From positions 1,364,001 through 1,428,000 of the forward strand of contig CAVQBC010000003.1 of the NCBI GenBank assembly GCA_963710665.1: a stretch of DNA of 64,000 bases, given 5' to 3'. Positions 37,709-48,063 of the stretch are shown in pieces; position 1 is the first letter of the stretch, and each line of letters begins with the position of its first letter. A model generated the notes under the pieces. It was not told where the DNA came from. It made no database searches and was given only the letters and a program-made list of their open reading frames with translations. This DNA comes from CAVQBC01 sp963710665. Its GTDB lineage: Bacteria > Actinomycetota > Thermoleophilia > Solirubrobacterales > Solirubrobacteraceae. Both the position numbers and the translations under genes were made by a program.

Positions 37709-37936
37709 CTACCAGACGCCGGTGCCGCCGGCGGGGACCCACGGCATGGGCGGGTCCTCCGCGCGGCCCACCGCCTCGAGGCGGGCGGCGCGGATCCAGG
37801 GGCTCGGCCGCTCCGGCGGCGGCGCGGGCGGCGGCGCGGTGTCGCGCAGGAACTGCTCGATGGCGGCCACGACGGCCGCGGCCTCCTCGGGCGCGGCGCC
37901 GGTCCCGTGCAGGGTCAAGCGCGGACGGCGGTTCAC
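37709..37936 (-). CDS. Acyl-CoA carboxylase epsilon-like small subunit (probable)
   Basis: 75 residues: RRPRLTLHGTGAAPEEAAAV then an alanine/proline linker and SPWIRAARLEAVGRAEDPPM. The pattern, short helix of PxxEEAAAVVAAIEQFL followed by a Trp/Arg-rich tail, resembles the epsilon subunits (AccE/PccE) that stabilise actinobacterial acyl-CoA carboxylases. The beta subunit is encoded 1.3 kb away. Similarity is by pattern only, since these subunits are poorly conserved. GTG 37936 lies 7 bases after TAGCGT, a -10 box that overlaps the one of the divergent cyclodeaminase-like gene. Confidence 0.6.
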   Translation of the reverse strand: MNRRPRLTLHGTGAAPEEAAAVVAAIEQFLRDTAPPPAPPPERPSPWIRAARLEAVGRAEDPPMPWVPAGGTGVW

Positions 37937-37943
37937 GGGCCGA

Positions 37944-37953
37944 ACGCTATCGT
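37944..37953. promoter_or_regulatory. Bidirectional promoter with overlapping -10 boxes
   Basis: ACGCTATCGT contains TAGCGT on the minus strand (7 bases before the epsilon-like GTG at 37936) and TATCGT on the plus strand (10 bases before the ATG at 37964). The two boxes share bases, so polymerase can bind in either direction but not both at once. Confidence 0.5.
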
Positions 37954-37963
37954 CCGCGCGCTC

Positions 37964-38914
37964 ATGGCCGACCTCGCGGTGCTCGATCACGACGCGGTCC
38001 TCGCAGCAGTGCCCGCGGCGGCGGCCATCGAGCACGTGCGCGCCGCGTTCCGCGCCCACCACGCGGGCGAGTGGACGATGCCCTCCAAGGTCTACCTGCC
38101 CTCCCCGCCCCACGGCGACTTCCGGGCGATGCCGGCGCTCGGCGGCGGCTTCGCGATGCTCAAGTGGATCTCCTCGTTCCCGGGGAACCCCGCGGCGCAC
38201 GGGCTGCCGACGGTGATGGGCGTCGTGTGCCTGTCCGACGCCGCGACCAGCGCGCCGCTGATGCTGCTCGACGCGCGGGCCGTCACCGCCCTGCGTACCG
38301 GCGCGGTGGCGGCGGTGGCCGCGAGCGCGCTCGCGCCGGAGGGCGTCCGCACGGTGGGGATCGTGGGCTGCGGCCTGCACGGGGCGTGGGCGGCGCGCTG
38401 CCTGGCGGCCGACGGCCACGGCCCCGGCGTGTGCTTCGACCCGCGCGCGCCGGTCGCCGGCGCGCTCGCGGAGGAGCTGGGCTGGGAGGCCGGCGACCGC
38501 GCCGCCGCCGTCGCCTGTGACGTCGTGTGCTGCGTGACTCCCGGCTTCGAGCCGGTGATCGGCCTCGAGGACCTCAGGCCGGGCGTGCACCTCAACATGC
38601 TCGGGGCGGACGGGCCCGGCAAGGCCGAGGCGACCGTGGAGGCCGTGGCCGCCTGCGAGCTCTTCTGTGACGAGTGGGACCAGGCCGCTCACGGCGGCGA
38701 GCTGACGGCGGCCGTCGAGTCCGGCGCCATCGCCCGTGACCGCGTCACCGAGCTCGGCGCGGTGCTCGCCGGCGACGCGCCCGGTCGCACGCACCCCGAC
38801 TCCGTGACCCTGTTCGACTCCACCGGGCTCGCCATCCAGGACCTCGCGATCGCGGTGGCCGCGCACGACGTGTGGCGCGCCGGTGGGGTCGCGGGCCAGC
38901 GCGTGGTGCTGTAG
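37964..38914 (+). CDS. Ornithine cyclodeaminase / mu-crystallin family protein
   Basis: 316-residue NAD(P)-dependent protein of the ornithine cyclodeaminase/mu-crystallin family, which also holds alanine dehydrogenases and imine reductases. Visible are KVYLPSPPHGDFRAMPAL, KWISSFPGNPAAHGLPTVMG, the LDARAVTALRTGAVAAVAAS helix, a Rossmann loop TVGIVGCGLHGAWAAR and LNMLGADGPGKAEA. The substrate is not identifiable. A leaderless start from TATCGT is likely. Stands alone on the plus strand inside the acyl-CoA carboxylase region. Confidence 0.88.
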   Translation: MADLAVLDHDAVLAAVPAAAAIEHVRAAFRAHHAGEWTMPSKVYLPSPPHGDFRAMPALGGGFAMLKWISSFPGNPAAHGLPTVMGVVCLSDAATSAPLMLLDARAVTALRTGAVAAVAASALAPEGVRTVGIVGCGLHGAWAARCLAADGHGPGVCFDPRAPVAGALAEELGWEAGDRAAAVACDVVCCVTPGFEPVIGLEDLRPGVHLNMLGADGPGKAEATVEAVAACELFCDEWDQAAHGGELTAAVESGAIARDRVTELGAVLAGDAPGRTHPDSVTLFDSTGLAIQDLAIAVAAHDVWRAGGVAGQRVVL

Positions 38915-39014
38915 CCGCTTCGCTCTACCTGAACACGTAGACGGGCACCCCGGCGGCAGCGACGACCGCCGCGCGCCCGGCGACTCGTGCGCAGCAGGCC
39001 GAGGAGGCCCCCCC

Positions 39015-40583
<1,569 letters not shown>

Positions 40584-40621
40584 GAGGGCGCAGCATGCTA
40601 CCGGCGCGGCGCCGGCGGCTC

Positions 40622-41186
40622 TCAGCCGCGCGAGAACGGGCGGTGGTGCGCGGCGCCGAGGGTGTCGAGGACGCCGGTGAGGATCTCGCGGGCGGCGTCG
40701 TCGGCGAGGGGCTCGGGGGCGGGCTCCGGCTCGGGCTCGGGCTCGGGTTCGACGGCGACGGGCTCGGGTTCGAGCTCGACGACGATCGGCACGGGCTGCG
40801 TCGGCGGGTGCGCGGCGGCGGAAGAGACGTGCCCAGAAGCCGCGGCGGGGCGGTGGCTCGGGGACGGGCTCCGCGACGGGCTCGGGCTCGGGCTCCGGCT
40901 CGGGCTCGGGCTCGGCCGCCGGCTCGGACACCGCGTCCTCCGAGGGCTCGGGCGCGATCGCCTCCGCCGTCAGCGTCACGCGCGTGCCCCAGCCGGACGG
41001 CTCGATCCGGACTGTGCCACTGGCCCGGTCGCCCTCCCATTCGACGACCGTCTCCGGCTCCGTCCGGGTGATGCGGATCTCCCCGAACTCGCCGAGGTGG
41101 CGGGCGAGCGCCGCCACGTCGGAGACCTCGGCCCAGAGCTCGGGCGGCGACTTCACGAGGGTCCGCTTGGCCTCCAGGGGCGCCAT
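40622..41186 (-). CDS. SRPBCC (CoxG-like) protein with acidic Glu-Pro tail, frameshifted
   Basis: About 187 residues when repaired. The N-terminal half is SRPBCC/polyketide-cyclase-like (EAKRTLVKSPPELWAEVSDV, then a beta-rich ETVVEWEGDRASGTVRIEPS). Then come two Glu-Pro repeat blocks around a basic PPRRGFWARLFRRRA segment, and a C-terminal DDAAREILTGVLDTLGAAHH. The second block and tail are in the next frame: one extra C in GCACCCGCCG near 40807 breaks the reading frame. It sits between the mutase/DUF2269 genes and the carboxylase beta gene. Role unknown; SRPBCC proteins bind hydrophobic ligands. Confidence 0.65.
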
Positions 41187-41229
41187 CGCCGACCGGATTC
41201 GACCGGTCAGCGGCGAGTCCTTCCCGACT

Positions 41230-41697
41230 TCAGGCGCCGGGCTTGGTGACCATCAGGAAGAGCGCGACGAGGACGAGCAGCGCGGCCAGCCAGCTGAACG
41301 CGAGCACGCGTCGCGCGAGCGTCTCGTACTCGGTGCTCAGCGCGCCGCCCGCCAGGTCGCGCGAGGCGAGCTCGGACAGCCGGCGCTCGCGCGGGGCGAA
41401 GTAGCCGCCGGCCAGCCCGCCGAGCACGATGAGGATCAGCAGCGTGGTCCCGATCCACGGGTCGCCGAACTCGTACGGCCCGTCGACCGCGAGGTAGAGG
41501 CCCGCGGCGAGCACGACGAAGCCGCCGACGGACACGAGGCGGGCGCCCCACATCCCGGCCAGCCAGTGCAGCGCGGGCAGCGCCTTCTCCCCGCCCTGGC
41601 GGGCGCTGGTCATCAGCAGCGGGTAGACGAGCGTGAGCCCGAAGGACGCCACGACCGCGCTGACGTGGATCCACAGCACGACGTCGTAGAGGTCCAA
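41230..41697 (-). CDS. DUF2269-like four-helix membrane protein
   Basis: 155 residues with four predicted membrane helices (VVLWIHVSAVVASFGLTLVY; LVSVGGFVVLAAGLYLAV; GTTLLILIVLGGLAGGYF; LAFSWLAALLVLVALFL). This is the DUF2269 type, whose function is unknown. TTG start 2 bases after the mutase stop, so it is translated with the mutase mRNA. Histidine and arginine near the first helix would fit a cofactor-binding membrane protein, but there is no proof. Confidence 0.75.
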   Translation of the reverse strand: MDLYDVVLWIHVSAVVASFGLTLVYPLLMTSARQGGEKALPALHWLAGMWGARLVSVGGFVVLAAGLYLAVDGPYEFGDPWIGTTLLILIVLGGLAGGYFAPRERRLSELASRDLAGGALSTEYETLARRVLAFSWLAALLVLVALFLMVTKPGA

Positions 41698-41699
41698 CG

Positions 41700-43328
<1,629 letters not shown>

Positions 43329-43367
43329 GGGCGGGGGAGGTTACCGTTCGGCGTAGCCTTCCGGCCG

Positions 43368-44708
43368 ATGTCCGATCGCCTGCGAGACCTGCCCTCGGTC
43401 GACCGGCTCGCCGCGGCGCTCGACGCCCCGCGCGTCCCGGCGATCGCCGCCGCGCGCGCGACGATCGAGGAGCGGCGCGCGGAGCTGCTCGCCGGGGCGG
43501 GCGACGACCCCGACCTCCTCGTGCGCGCCCGCGAGCGCCTGGAGCGCGCCGAGCGCGCCTCGCTGCGGCGCGTGATCAACGCCACCGGCGTGATCGTGCA
43601 CACGAACCTCGGGCGCGCGCCGCTGCCGGCCGCCGCGCGGGCGGCCGTGCAGCGGATCGCCGAGGGCTACGCGAACCTCGAGCTCGACCTCGGCACCGGC
43701 GCGCGCGGCTCCCGCCACGCCCACGTCGACGAGCTGCTGCGCGAGCTGACCGGCGCCGAGGCGGCGTTCGCGGTCAACAACGGCGCCGGCGCCGCGCTGC
43801 TCGCCGCCGCGGCGCTCGCCGGGACGGGGACCGAGCGCACGGAGGTGATCGTCTCGCGCGGCCAGCTGGTCGAGATCGGCGGGGGCTTCCGGGTGCCCGA
43901 GGTCATCGCCCAGGCCGGCGCCCGCCTCGTCGAGGTCGGCACCACCAACCGCACGCGCCGCGCCGACTACGAGCGCGCGGTCGGGGAGGCGACGGGCGCG
44001 ATCCTGCGCGTGCACCCGTCGAACTTCCGCCAGCTCGGCTTCGTCGAGGAGGTCGCGATCGAGGAGCTGTGCTCGCTCGGCGTGCCGGTGATCGACGACG
44101 TCGGGTCGGGCGCGCTGGCCGGCGACCTCGGGGTCCTGCGCGACGAGCCGCCCGTGCGCCGCTCGGTGGCGGCCGGGGCGGCGCTCGTGTGCTTCTCGGG
44201 CGACAAGCTGCTCGGCGGTCCCCAGGCCGGCGTGCTCGTGGGCCGGGCGGACGCCGTCGCTCGCGCGCGCTCGCACCCGCTGGCCCGCGCGCTGCGGATC
44301 GACAAGCTCTCGCTGGCCGCGCTCGAGGCGACGCTGCGGCTCTACCGGGACCCCGGCCTCGCACGCCGCGAGATCCCGGTGCTCGCGATGCTGACCGCGG
44401 GCGAGGACGAGCTGGCCGAGCGGGCGCGGCGGCTCGCCGACGGCATCGGCGACGCCGCGCACGCCGAGGTCGTCCCCGCGGTCGGCCGGGTGGGCGGCGG
44501 GGCGCTGCCGCTGCTCGAGCTCGCCGGGCCGGTCGTCGCGGTCGCGGCGCCGGGGGCGAGCCCGGACGAGCTCGCCGCGCGGCTGCGCGCCGGCGACCCG
44601 CCGGTCGTCGGCCGCATCGAGGCGGGGCGCCTGCTGCTCGACCCGCGCACGCTCGCGCCCGGCGAGCTCGACACGGTGGCCGCCGCCGTGCGGGCCGCCG
44701 CCCGATGA
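43368..44708 (+). CDS. selA: L-seryl-tRNA(Sec) selenium transferase
   Basis: 446-residue PLP enzyme that converts seryl-tRNA(Sec) to selenocysteyl-tRNA(Sec) with selenophosphate. The signature RRVINATGVIVHTNLGRAPL is present, as are NLELDLGTGARGSRH, DDVGSGAL and the PLP lysine K280 in CFSGDKLLGGPQAG. It is full length. TAGCCT lies 8 bases before the ATG. The mutase gene is divergent 39 bases away. The normal partner selB is only a fragment immediately downstream (ATGA overlap), so whether this cell still makes selenoproteins is unclear. Confidence 0.95.
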   Translation: MSDRLRDLPSVDRLAAALDAPRVPAIAAARATIEERRAELLAGAGDDPDLLVRARERLERAERASLRRVINATGVIVHTNLGRAPLPAAARAAVQRIAEGYANLELDLGTGARGSRHAHVDELLRELTGAEAAFAVNNGAGAALLAAAALAGTGTERTEVIVSRGQLVEIGGGFRVPEVIAQAGARLVEVGTTNRTRRADYERAVGEATGAILRVHPSNFRQLGFVEEVAIEELCSLGVPVIDDVGSGALAGDLGVLRDEPPVRRSVAAGAALVCFSGDKLLGGPQAGVLVGRADAVARARSHPLARALRIDKLSLAALEATLRLYRDPGLARREIPVLAMLTAGEDELAERARRLADGIGDAAHAEVVPAVGRVGGGALPLLELAGPVVAVAAPGASPDELAARLRAGDPPVVGRIEAGRLLLDPRTLAPGELDTVAAAVRAAAR

Positions 44709-45055
44709 CGCTCCTGATCGACGCCGCGGTCGCGTGGGCGACGCCCGAGGCGCGGCCCGACGGCGGCGCGCGCGTCGTCGTCCGCCACGGGGGGCGGGAG
44801 ACGCCGGCGCGGCTCACCGAGCTCGGCGGGCGCTTCGTCCAGCTGCGGCTCGACCGCGATCTCGGCGTCGCCCGCGGCGACCGCCTGGAGATCGCCGCGC
44901 CCGCGGCCGGCGACGGCGTCGTGCTCGACCCGGCGCCCGCGCGCCACGGCCCGTCGCGCGACCTGCTCGCGCGCCTCGCGGGGCTCGAGCGCGAGCTGCG
45001 TCAGGCCGGCGGGCGCGCCGGCTCGGCGGGCTCCAGCACGTCGGCCCGGCTGTAG
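44705..45055 (+). pseudogene. selB: Fragment of SelB (selenocysteine-specific elongation factor), C-terminal barrel only
   Basis: 116 residues, against about 600 for complete SelB. The sequence IDAAVAWATPEARPDGGARV, then RHGGRETPARLTELGGRFVQ and LRLDRDLGVARGDRLEI with GVVLDPAPARHGPSRDLLA, matches the third beta-barrel domain of SelB. The GTPase domain and the winged-helix domains that bind the SECIS hairpin are missing. The ATG overlaps the selA stop (ATGA), so it is probably still translated. Its 3' end overlaps the convergent nitrilase by 55 bases, which removed the normal continuation. This suggests an in-frame deletion or a decayed operon; an independent small protein is the alternative. 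Confidence 0.75.
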
Positions 45056-45918
45056 TGCCCGACGGCGTCGAACCACCGCTTGGCGTGAAGCCCGGCGCGG
45101 AGGTCGCAGTCGGCGGTCACGATCCCCTCGGCGTCGTAGAGGGGCCCCGCGATGACCTCCCCGCCGGTCGGCTCCACGATCGCCGCCCCGCCGCGCCCGT
45201 AGATCCGGTCGCGCTCGACCGGGAGCGGGAAGTCCTCCGGGAACGCCGCGCCCGGGATGTACTGCGGTACCGACACCACGAAGGCGCCGGACTCGATCGC
45301 GATGTGGCGCATGGAGGCGAGCCACCCGTCGGAGTCGTCCGCGGTCGGCGCGACCCACAGCTGCGGGCCGCCCTGGTAGACCCGCCAGCGGGCGAGCGGC
45401 ATGCGGTTCTCCCAGCAGATCAGGCCGCCGATGCGCCCGAGCGGCGTGGAGAGGACCTGCAGGTCGTCGCCCGGTCCGATCCCATGGAAGAGCCGCTCGT
45501 GCTGCGTGGGCATGAGCTTGCGGTGCTTGTGCAGGAGCCCGTCGGGACCGAGGAGCAGCAGCGTGTTGTAGAGCGAGCCGGGGCGGTCGGCCTCGCGCTC
45601 GTTGACCCCGATCGCGCAGTGCAGCCCGTGGCGCGCGCAGGCGGCGACGAGCTCATCCACCAGCGGGCCGGGCACGTCGACCGCGTTGGCCCACAGCCGC
45701 TCCCACAGCTCGTCGTAGCCGCCGAACGCCGCGGCGCCCTTCGCCCAGCGGTTCGACGGGTACAGCGGCACGAACGTCTCCGGCAGGACCGCGAGCTCCG
45801 CGCCGCGGGCGGCCGCCTCGCCCAGCAGCCCGACGGCCTTGGCCACGGTCGCCTCCGCGTCGAGGATCACGGGGGTCGCCTGCACCGCGGCCACGCGGAC
45901 CGTCCGGAACTCGGTCAC
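45001..45918 (-). CDS. Carbon-nitrogen hydrolase, nitrilase family
   Basis: 305-residue nitrilase with the catalytic triad Glu47 (VLPETF), Lys134 (RKLMPTQHER) and Cys168 (GGLICWENRMPL). The KLMPT and CWENxMPL forms are those of true nitrilases rather than amidases, so conversion of a nitrile to acid and ammonia is likely. The GTG at 45918 is chosen because TAGCGT lies 7 bases upstream and VTEFRTVRVAAVQAT is the normal beginning; a longer ORF would run into the 171-bp inverted-repeat element. Its last 55 bases overlap the SelB fragment. Confidence 0.9.
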   Translation of the reverse strand: MTEFRTVRVAAVQATPVILDAEATVAKAVGLLGEAAARGAELAVLPETFVPLYPSNRWAKGAAAFGGYDELWERLWANAVDVPGPLVDELVAACARHGLHCAIGVNEREADRPGSLYNTLLLLGPDGLLHKHRKLMPTQHERLFHGIGPGDDLQVLSTPLGRIGGLICWENRMPLARWRVYQGGPQLWVAPTADDSDGWLASMRHIAIESGAFVVSVPQYIPGAAFPEDFPLPVERDRIYGRGGAAIVEPTGGEVIAGPLYDAEGIVTADCDLRAGLHAKRWFDAVGHYSRADVLEPAEPARPPA

Positions 45919-45960
45919 CGTCCCGACGCTACGCGCGCCGCGGCGCGCGGTCAACTGGGC

Positions 45961-46131
45961 TAGATGGGCGATTCCACGACCCCACGGGCGCCTGGCGGCG
46001 CCCCGCGGCGCCGGTTCGCCACCCGCCCGAGGGGCCCCGTGGCAGCCAGCACTGTTCCCCTCGTGCGGGCGGCGCCCGGCATCCACGGGGCATCCACCAG
46101 TCGACCGCGCGGCCGCGGAATCACCCATCTA
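45961..46131. repeat. 171-bp inverted-repeat element, MITE-like
   Basis: Ends are 15-bp inverted repeats with one mismatch: TAGATGGGCGATTCC at 45961-45975 and GGAATCACCCATCTA at 46117-46131. Outermost TA pairs could be a TA target duplication, as made by IS630/mariner elements. The interior holds nested complementary arms (CGAGGGG/CCCCTCG, CCCGC/GCGGG, GGCGCC/GGCGCC), giving a long imperfect hairpin. It codes for nothing obvious. The right end supplies the ferritin stop codon. Confidence 0.5.
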
Positions 46132-46659
46132 CTCGGCGCCCGCCGGGCGCGGCGCGGTCGGGTCCTCGCTCTCGCCGCTGCCGTGCTCGCGCGCGATGTA
46201 GTTCTCGATCTCCATCGGGTCGTCGCGCGAGCGCTCCACCACGCGCAGGAGGTCGGACATCGTCGCGACCTCCTCGACCTGCTCCTTGATGAACCACTGC
46301 ATGAACTGCTCGCTGGTGAAGTCCGACTCGGAGCGGGCGGTGCCGGCGAGCTCGTTGATCTGCGTGGTCACGCGCCGCTCCTGGGAGAGGGCGAGCGCGA
46401 CGGGGGCGACGATGTCCGAGAACGAGCTCTGCGGCGCCGCGATGCCGGGGATCGTCACGGGCTCGTCGGCGTCCAGCAGGTACTGGACCATCATCATCGC
46501 GTGGTCGCGCTCCTCGAGGGCCTGCCGGTAGAAGAAACGGGCCAGCTGCGGGAGGGTCTCGGAGTCGTAGTACACGGCGCACGCGACGTACGCCTGGTGG
46601 GCGGCGAACTCGTGCCCGATCTGCTCGTTGAGCTTGGTGACGAAGGCGTCGGCTGGCAT
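46129..46659 (-). CDS. Non-heme ferritin
   Basis: 176-residue ferritin four-helix bundle for iron storage. Ferroxidase-type residues are visible: E17 in GHEFAAH, E50 and H53 in LEERDH, E94 in SQERRV and acidic residues in KEQVEE. ATG 46659 (MPADAF) is preferred because a TAGAGT box ends 8 bases upstream; the longer ORF from 46680 would cover the promoter. The C-terminal GESEDPTAPRPAGAE is disordered and its stop lies in the inverted-repeat element, so the end may have been changed by insertion. A palindrome upstream could be an iron-regulator site. Confidence 0.92.
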   Translation of the reverse strand: MPADAFVTKLNEQIGHEFAAHQAYVACAVYYDSETLPQLARFFYRQALEERDHAMMMVQYLLDADEPVTIPGIAAPQSSFSDIVAPVALALSQERRVTTQINELAGTARSESDFTSEQFMQWFIKEQVEEVATMSDLLRVVERSRDDPMEIENYIAREHGSGESEDPTAPRPAGAE

Positions 46660-46706
46660 GCGCGCGGACTCTATCCGCACGTTGCAACACCCGGTCGCGT
46701 CGTTGC

Positions 46707-46720
46707 TTAGGACGCCCTAA
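46707..46720. promoter_or_regulatory. Palindrome resembling a DtxR/IdeR iron-box fragment
   Basis: TTAGG-ACGC-CCTAA between divergent ferritin and Cys-rich small-protein genes. The arms match the outer arms of the IdeR box, but the spacing is 4 instead of 9. It lies upstream of the ferritin -35 area and on the -35 area of the small gene. Suggestive only. Confidence 0.4.
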
Positions 46721-46748
46721 CCGACATTGCTAGCCTGCTCGCTCCCGC

Positions 46749-46934
46749 ATGGCCAAGCTCAAGCTCGTCAAGCCGAAGAAGCGCTGCTGCAAGTCGCGCC
46801 CGCGCTGCAAGCGCTGCCCGGTGGTGTGCAAGCGCCTCGACAAGGGGGGGCTGGCCGAGCGCCGCAACGACGGGCGCTACGTCATCCTCGACCTGATGAC
46901 CAAGAAGCAGCTCAAGGCCGCGCGTGCGCGCTGA
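46749..46934 (+). CDS. Small basic Cys-rich conserved actinobacterial protein
   Basis: 61 residues, strongly basic, with five cysteines in RCCKSRPRCKRCPVVCKRL and a C-terminal GRYVILDLMTKKQLKAARAR. Similar small proteins (CC...CKRCPVV) seem familiar from other actinobacteria, without known function. The cysteines could bind a metal. TAGCCT lies 12 bases before the ATG. It is divergent from ferritin, with a palindrome between them, so a link to metal homeostasis is possible but unproven. Confidence 0.75.
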   Translation: MAKLKLVKPKKRCCKSRPRCKRCPVVCKRLDKGGLAERRNDGRYVILDLMTKKQLKAARAR

Positions 46935-47007
46935 GCCCGTGTCCACCTGGACCCGGGCCGATCGCACGGCCTAGGGCGGCGGCACGCCGCTATCCTCCGC
47001 AGCGCCA

Positions 47008-47958
47008 ATGGCCACCTGTCTCGTCACCGGTGGCGGGGGCTTCCTCGGATCGCACCTGTGCGACGAGCTCCTGCGGCGCGGGCACCGAGTGATCTGCGTC
47101 GACAACTTCGAAACCGGGTCCCTCGCCAACATCGAGCACATCCGGGTGCCCGAGTTCCGGTTCGTGCACGCGGACATCATCGAGCCGTTCTACGCCGACG
47201 AGGACGTGGACTTCGTCTACCACTTCGCCTCGCCGGCGTCGCCGATCGACTACCTGCGGCTGCCGCTGCACACGCTGAAGGTGGGCTCGCACGGGACCCA
47301 TCACGCGCTGGGGCTGGCGAAGCTGCATCGCGCGCGGTTCCTCCTGGCGTCCACCAGCGAGGTCTACGGCGACCCGCAGGTGCACCCGCAGCCCGAGTCC
47401 TACTGGGGGCACGTGAACCCGATCGGGCCGCGCGGCGTCTACGACGAGGCCAAGCGCTACGCCGAGGCGCTGACCATGGCCTATCACCGCCAGCAGGGGG
47501 TGGACACCGGGATCGTCCGCATCTTCAACACCTTTGGCCCGCGGATGCGCCCCAACGACGGCCGGGCCGTCCCCACGTTCCTGCGCCAGGCGCTGCAGAA
47601 CCGCCCGTTGACCGTGTTCGGCGACGGCTCGCAGACGCGGTCGTTCTGCTACGTCTCCGACCTCATCGACGGCGTGATCCGCCTGGCGGAGTCGGGCCAC
47701 CACCAGCCGGTGAACGTCGGCAACCCCAAGGAGTTCACGCTGCTCGAGCTGGCGGAGACCGTGATCGCGGTCTGCGAGTCGCGTTCGGAGATCGTCTTCG
47801 AGGCGCTGCCCGAGGACGACCCGCAGGTCCGCCAGCCCGACATCACGATGGCCCGCGACGTGCTGGGGTGGGAGCCGGCCGTCGGGCTGCTTGACGGTCT
47901 CCGCCGGACGCTCGACGCCGCCGGCGTCGACGCGCTCACGGGACTCGGACTCCGCTGA
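47008..47958 (+). CDS. NAD-dependent epimerase/dehydratase, UDP-glucuronate decarboxylase-like
   Basis: 316-residue short-chain dehydrogenase of the extended type. The NAD loop is VTGGGGFLGSHLCDELL; the active site has STSEVYGDP and YDEAKRYAEAL. The segment HFASPASPIDYLRLPLHTLK and RIFNTFGPRMRPNDGRAVP match UDP-glucuronate decarboxylase (UXS), which makes UDP-xylose. It likely supplies a sugar for the polysaccharide genes that follow. TATCCT is 11 bases before the ATG. A perfect hairpin follows its stop. Confidence 0.9.
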   Translation: MATCLVTGGGGFLGSHLCDELLRRGHRVICVDNFETGSLANIEHIRVPEFRFVHADIIEPFYADEDVDFVYHFASPASPIDYLRLPLHTLKVGSHGTHHALGLAKLHRARFLLASTSEVYGDPQVHPQPESYWGHVNPIGPRGVYDEAKRYAEALTMAYHRQQGVDTGIVRIFNTFGPRMRPNDGRAVPTFLRQALQNRPLTVFGDGSQTRSFCYVSDLIDGVIRLAESGHHQPVNVGNPKEFTLLELAETVIAVCESRSEIVFEALPEDDPQVRQPDITMARDVLGWEPAVGLLDGLRRTLDAAGVDALTGLGLR

Positions 47959-47960
47959 CC

Positions 47961-47980
47961 GCGCCGCCGGCGGGCGGCGC
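47961..47980 (+). terminator. Hairpin directly after the epimerase gene
   Basis: GCGCCGCC-GGCG-GGCGGCGC, an 8-bp perfect stem starting 2 bases after the stop, followed by CAAAA. Likely intrinsic terminator or transcript-end structure. Confidence 0.55.
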
Positions 47981-48063
47981 CAAAAGGCCTGTATTGCATT
48001 GCTTCGTGCGAGAAAAACCGATTCATCTGGGACGCTGCGTCGTTAGGGGCAGGGGATGCACCC

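Noticed and set aside
38927..39014. Open reading GASSACCARVAGRAAVV...YVFR on the minus strand after carboxylase beta
   Set aside because: No start codon, about 28 codons, and the carboxylase ends normally before it; could be a gene remnant but not supportable.
43368..45055. Selenocysteine tRNA (selC) near selA
   Set aside because: No tRNA-like cloverleaf found in the intergenic spaces around selA or elsewhere in the window.
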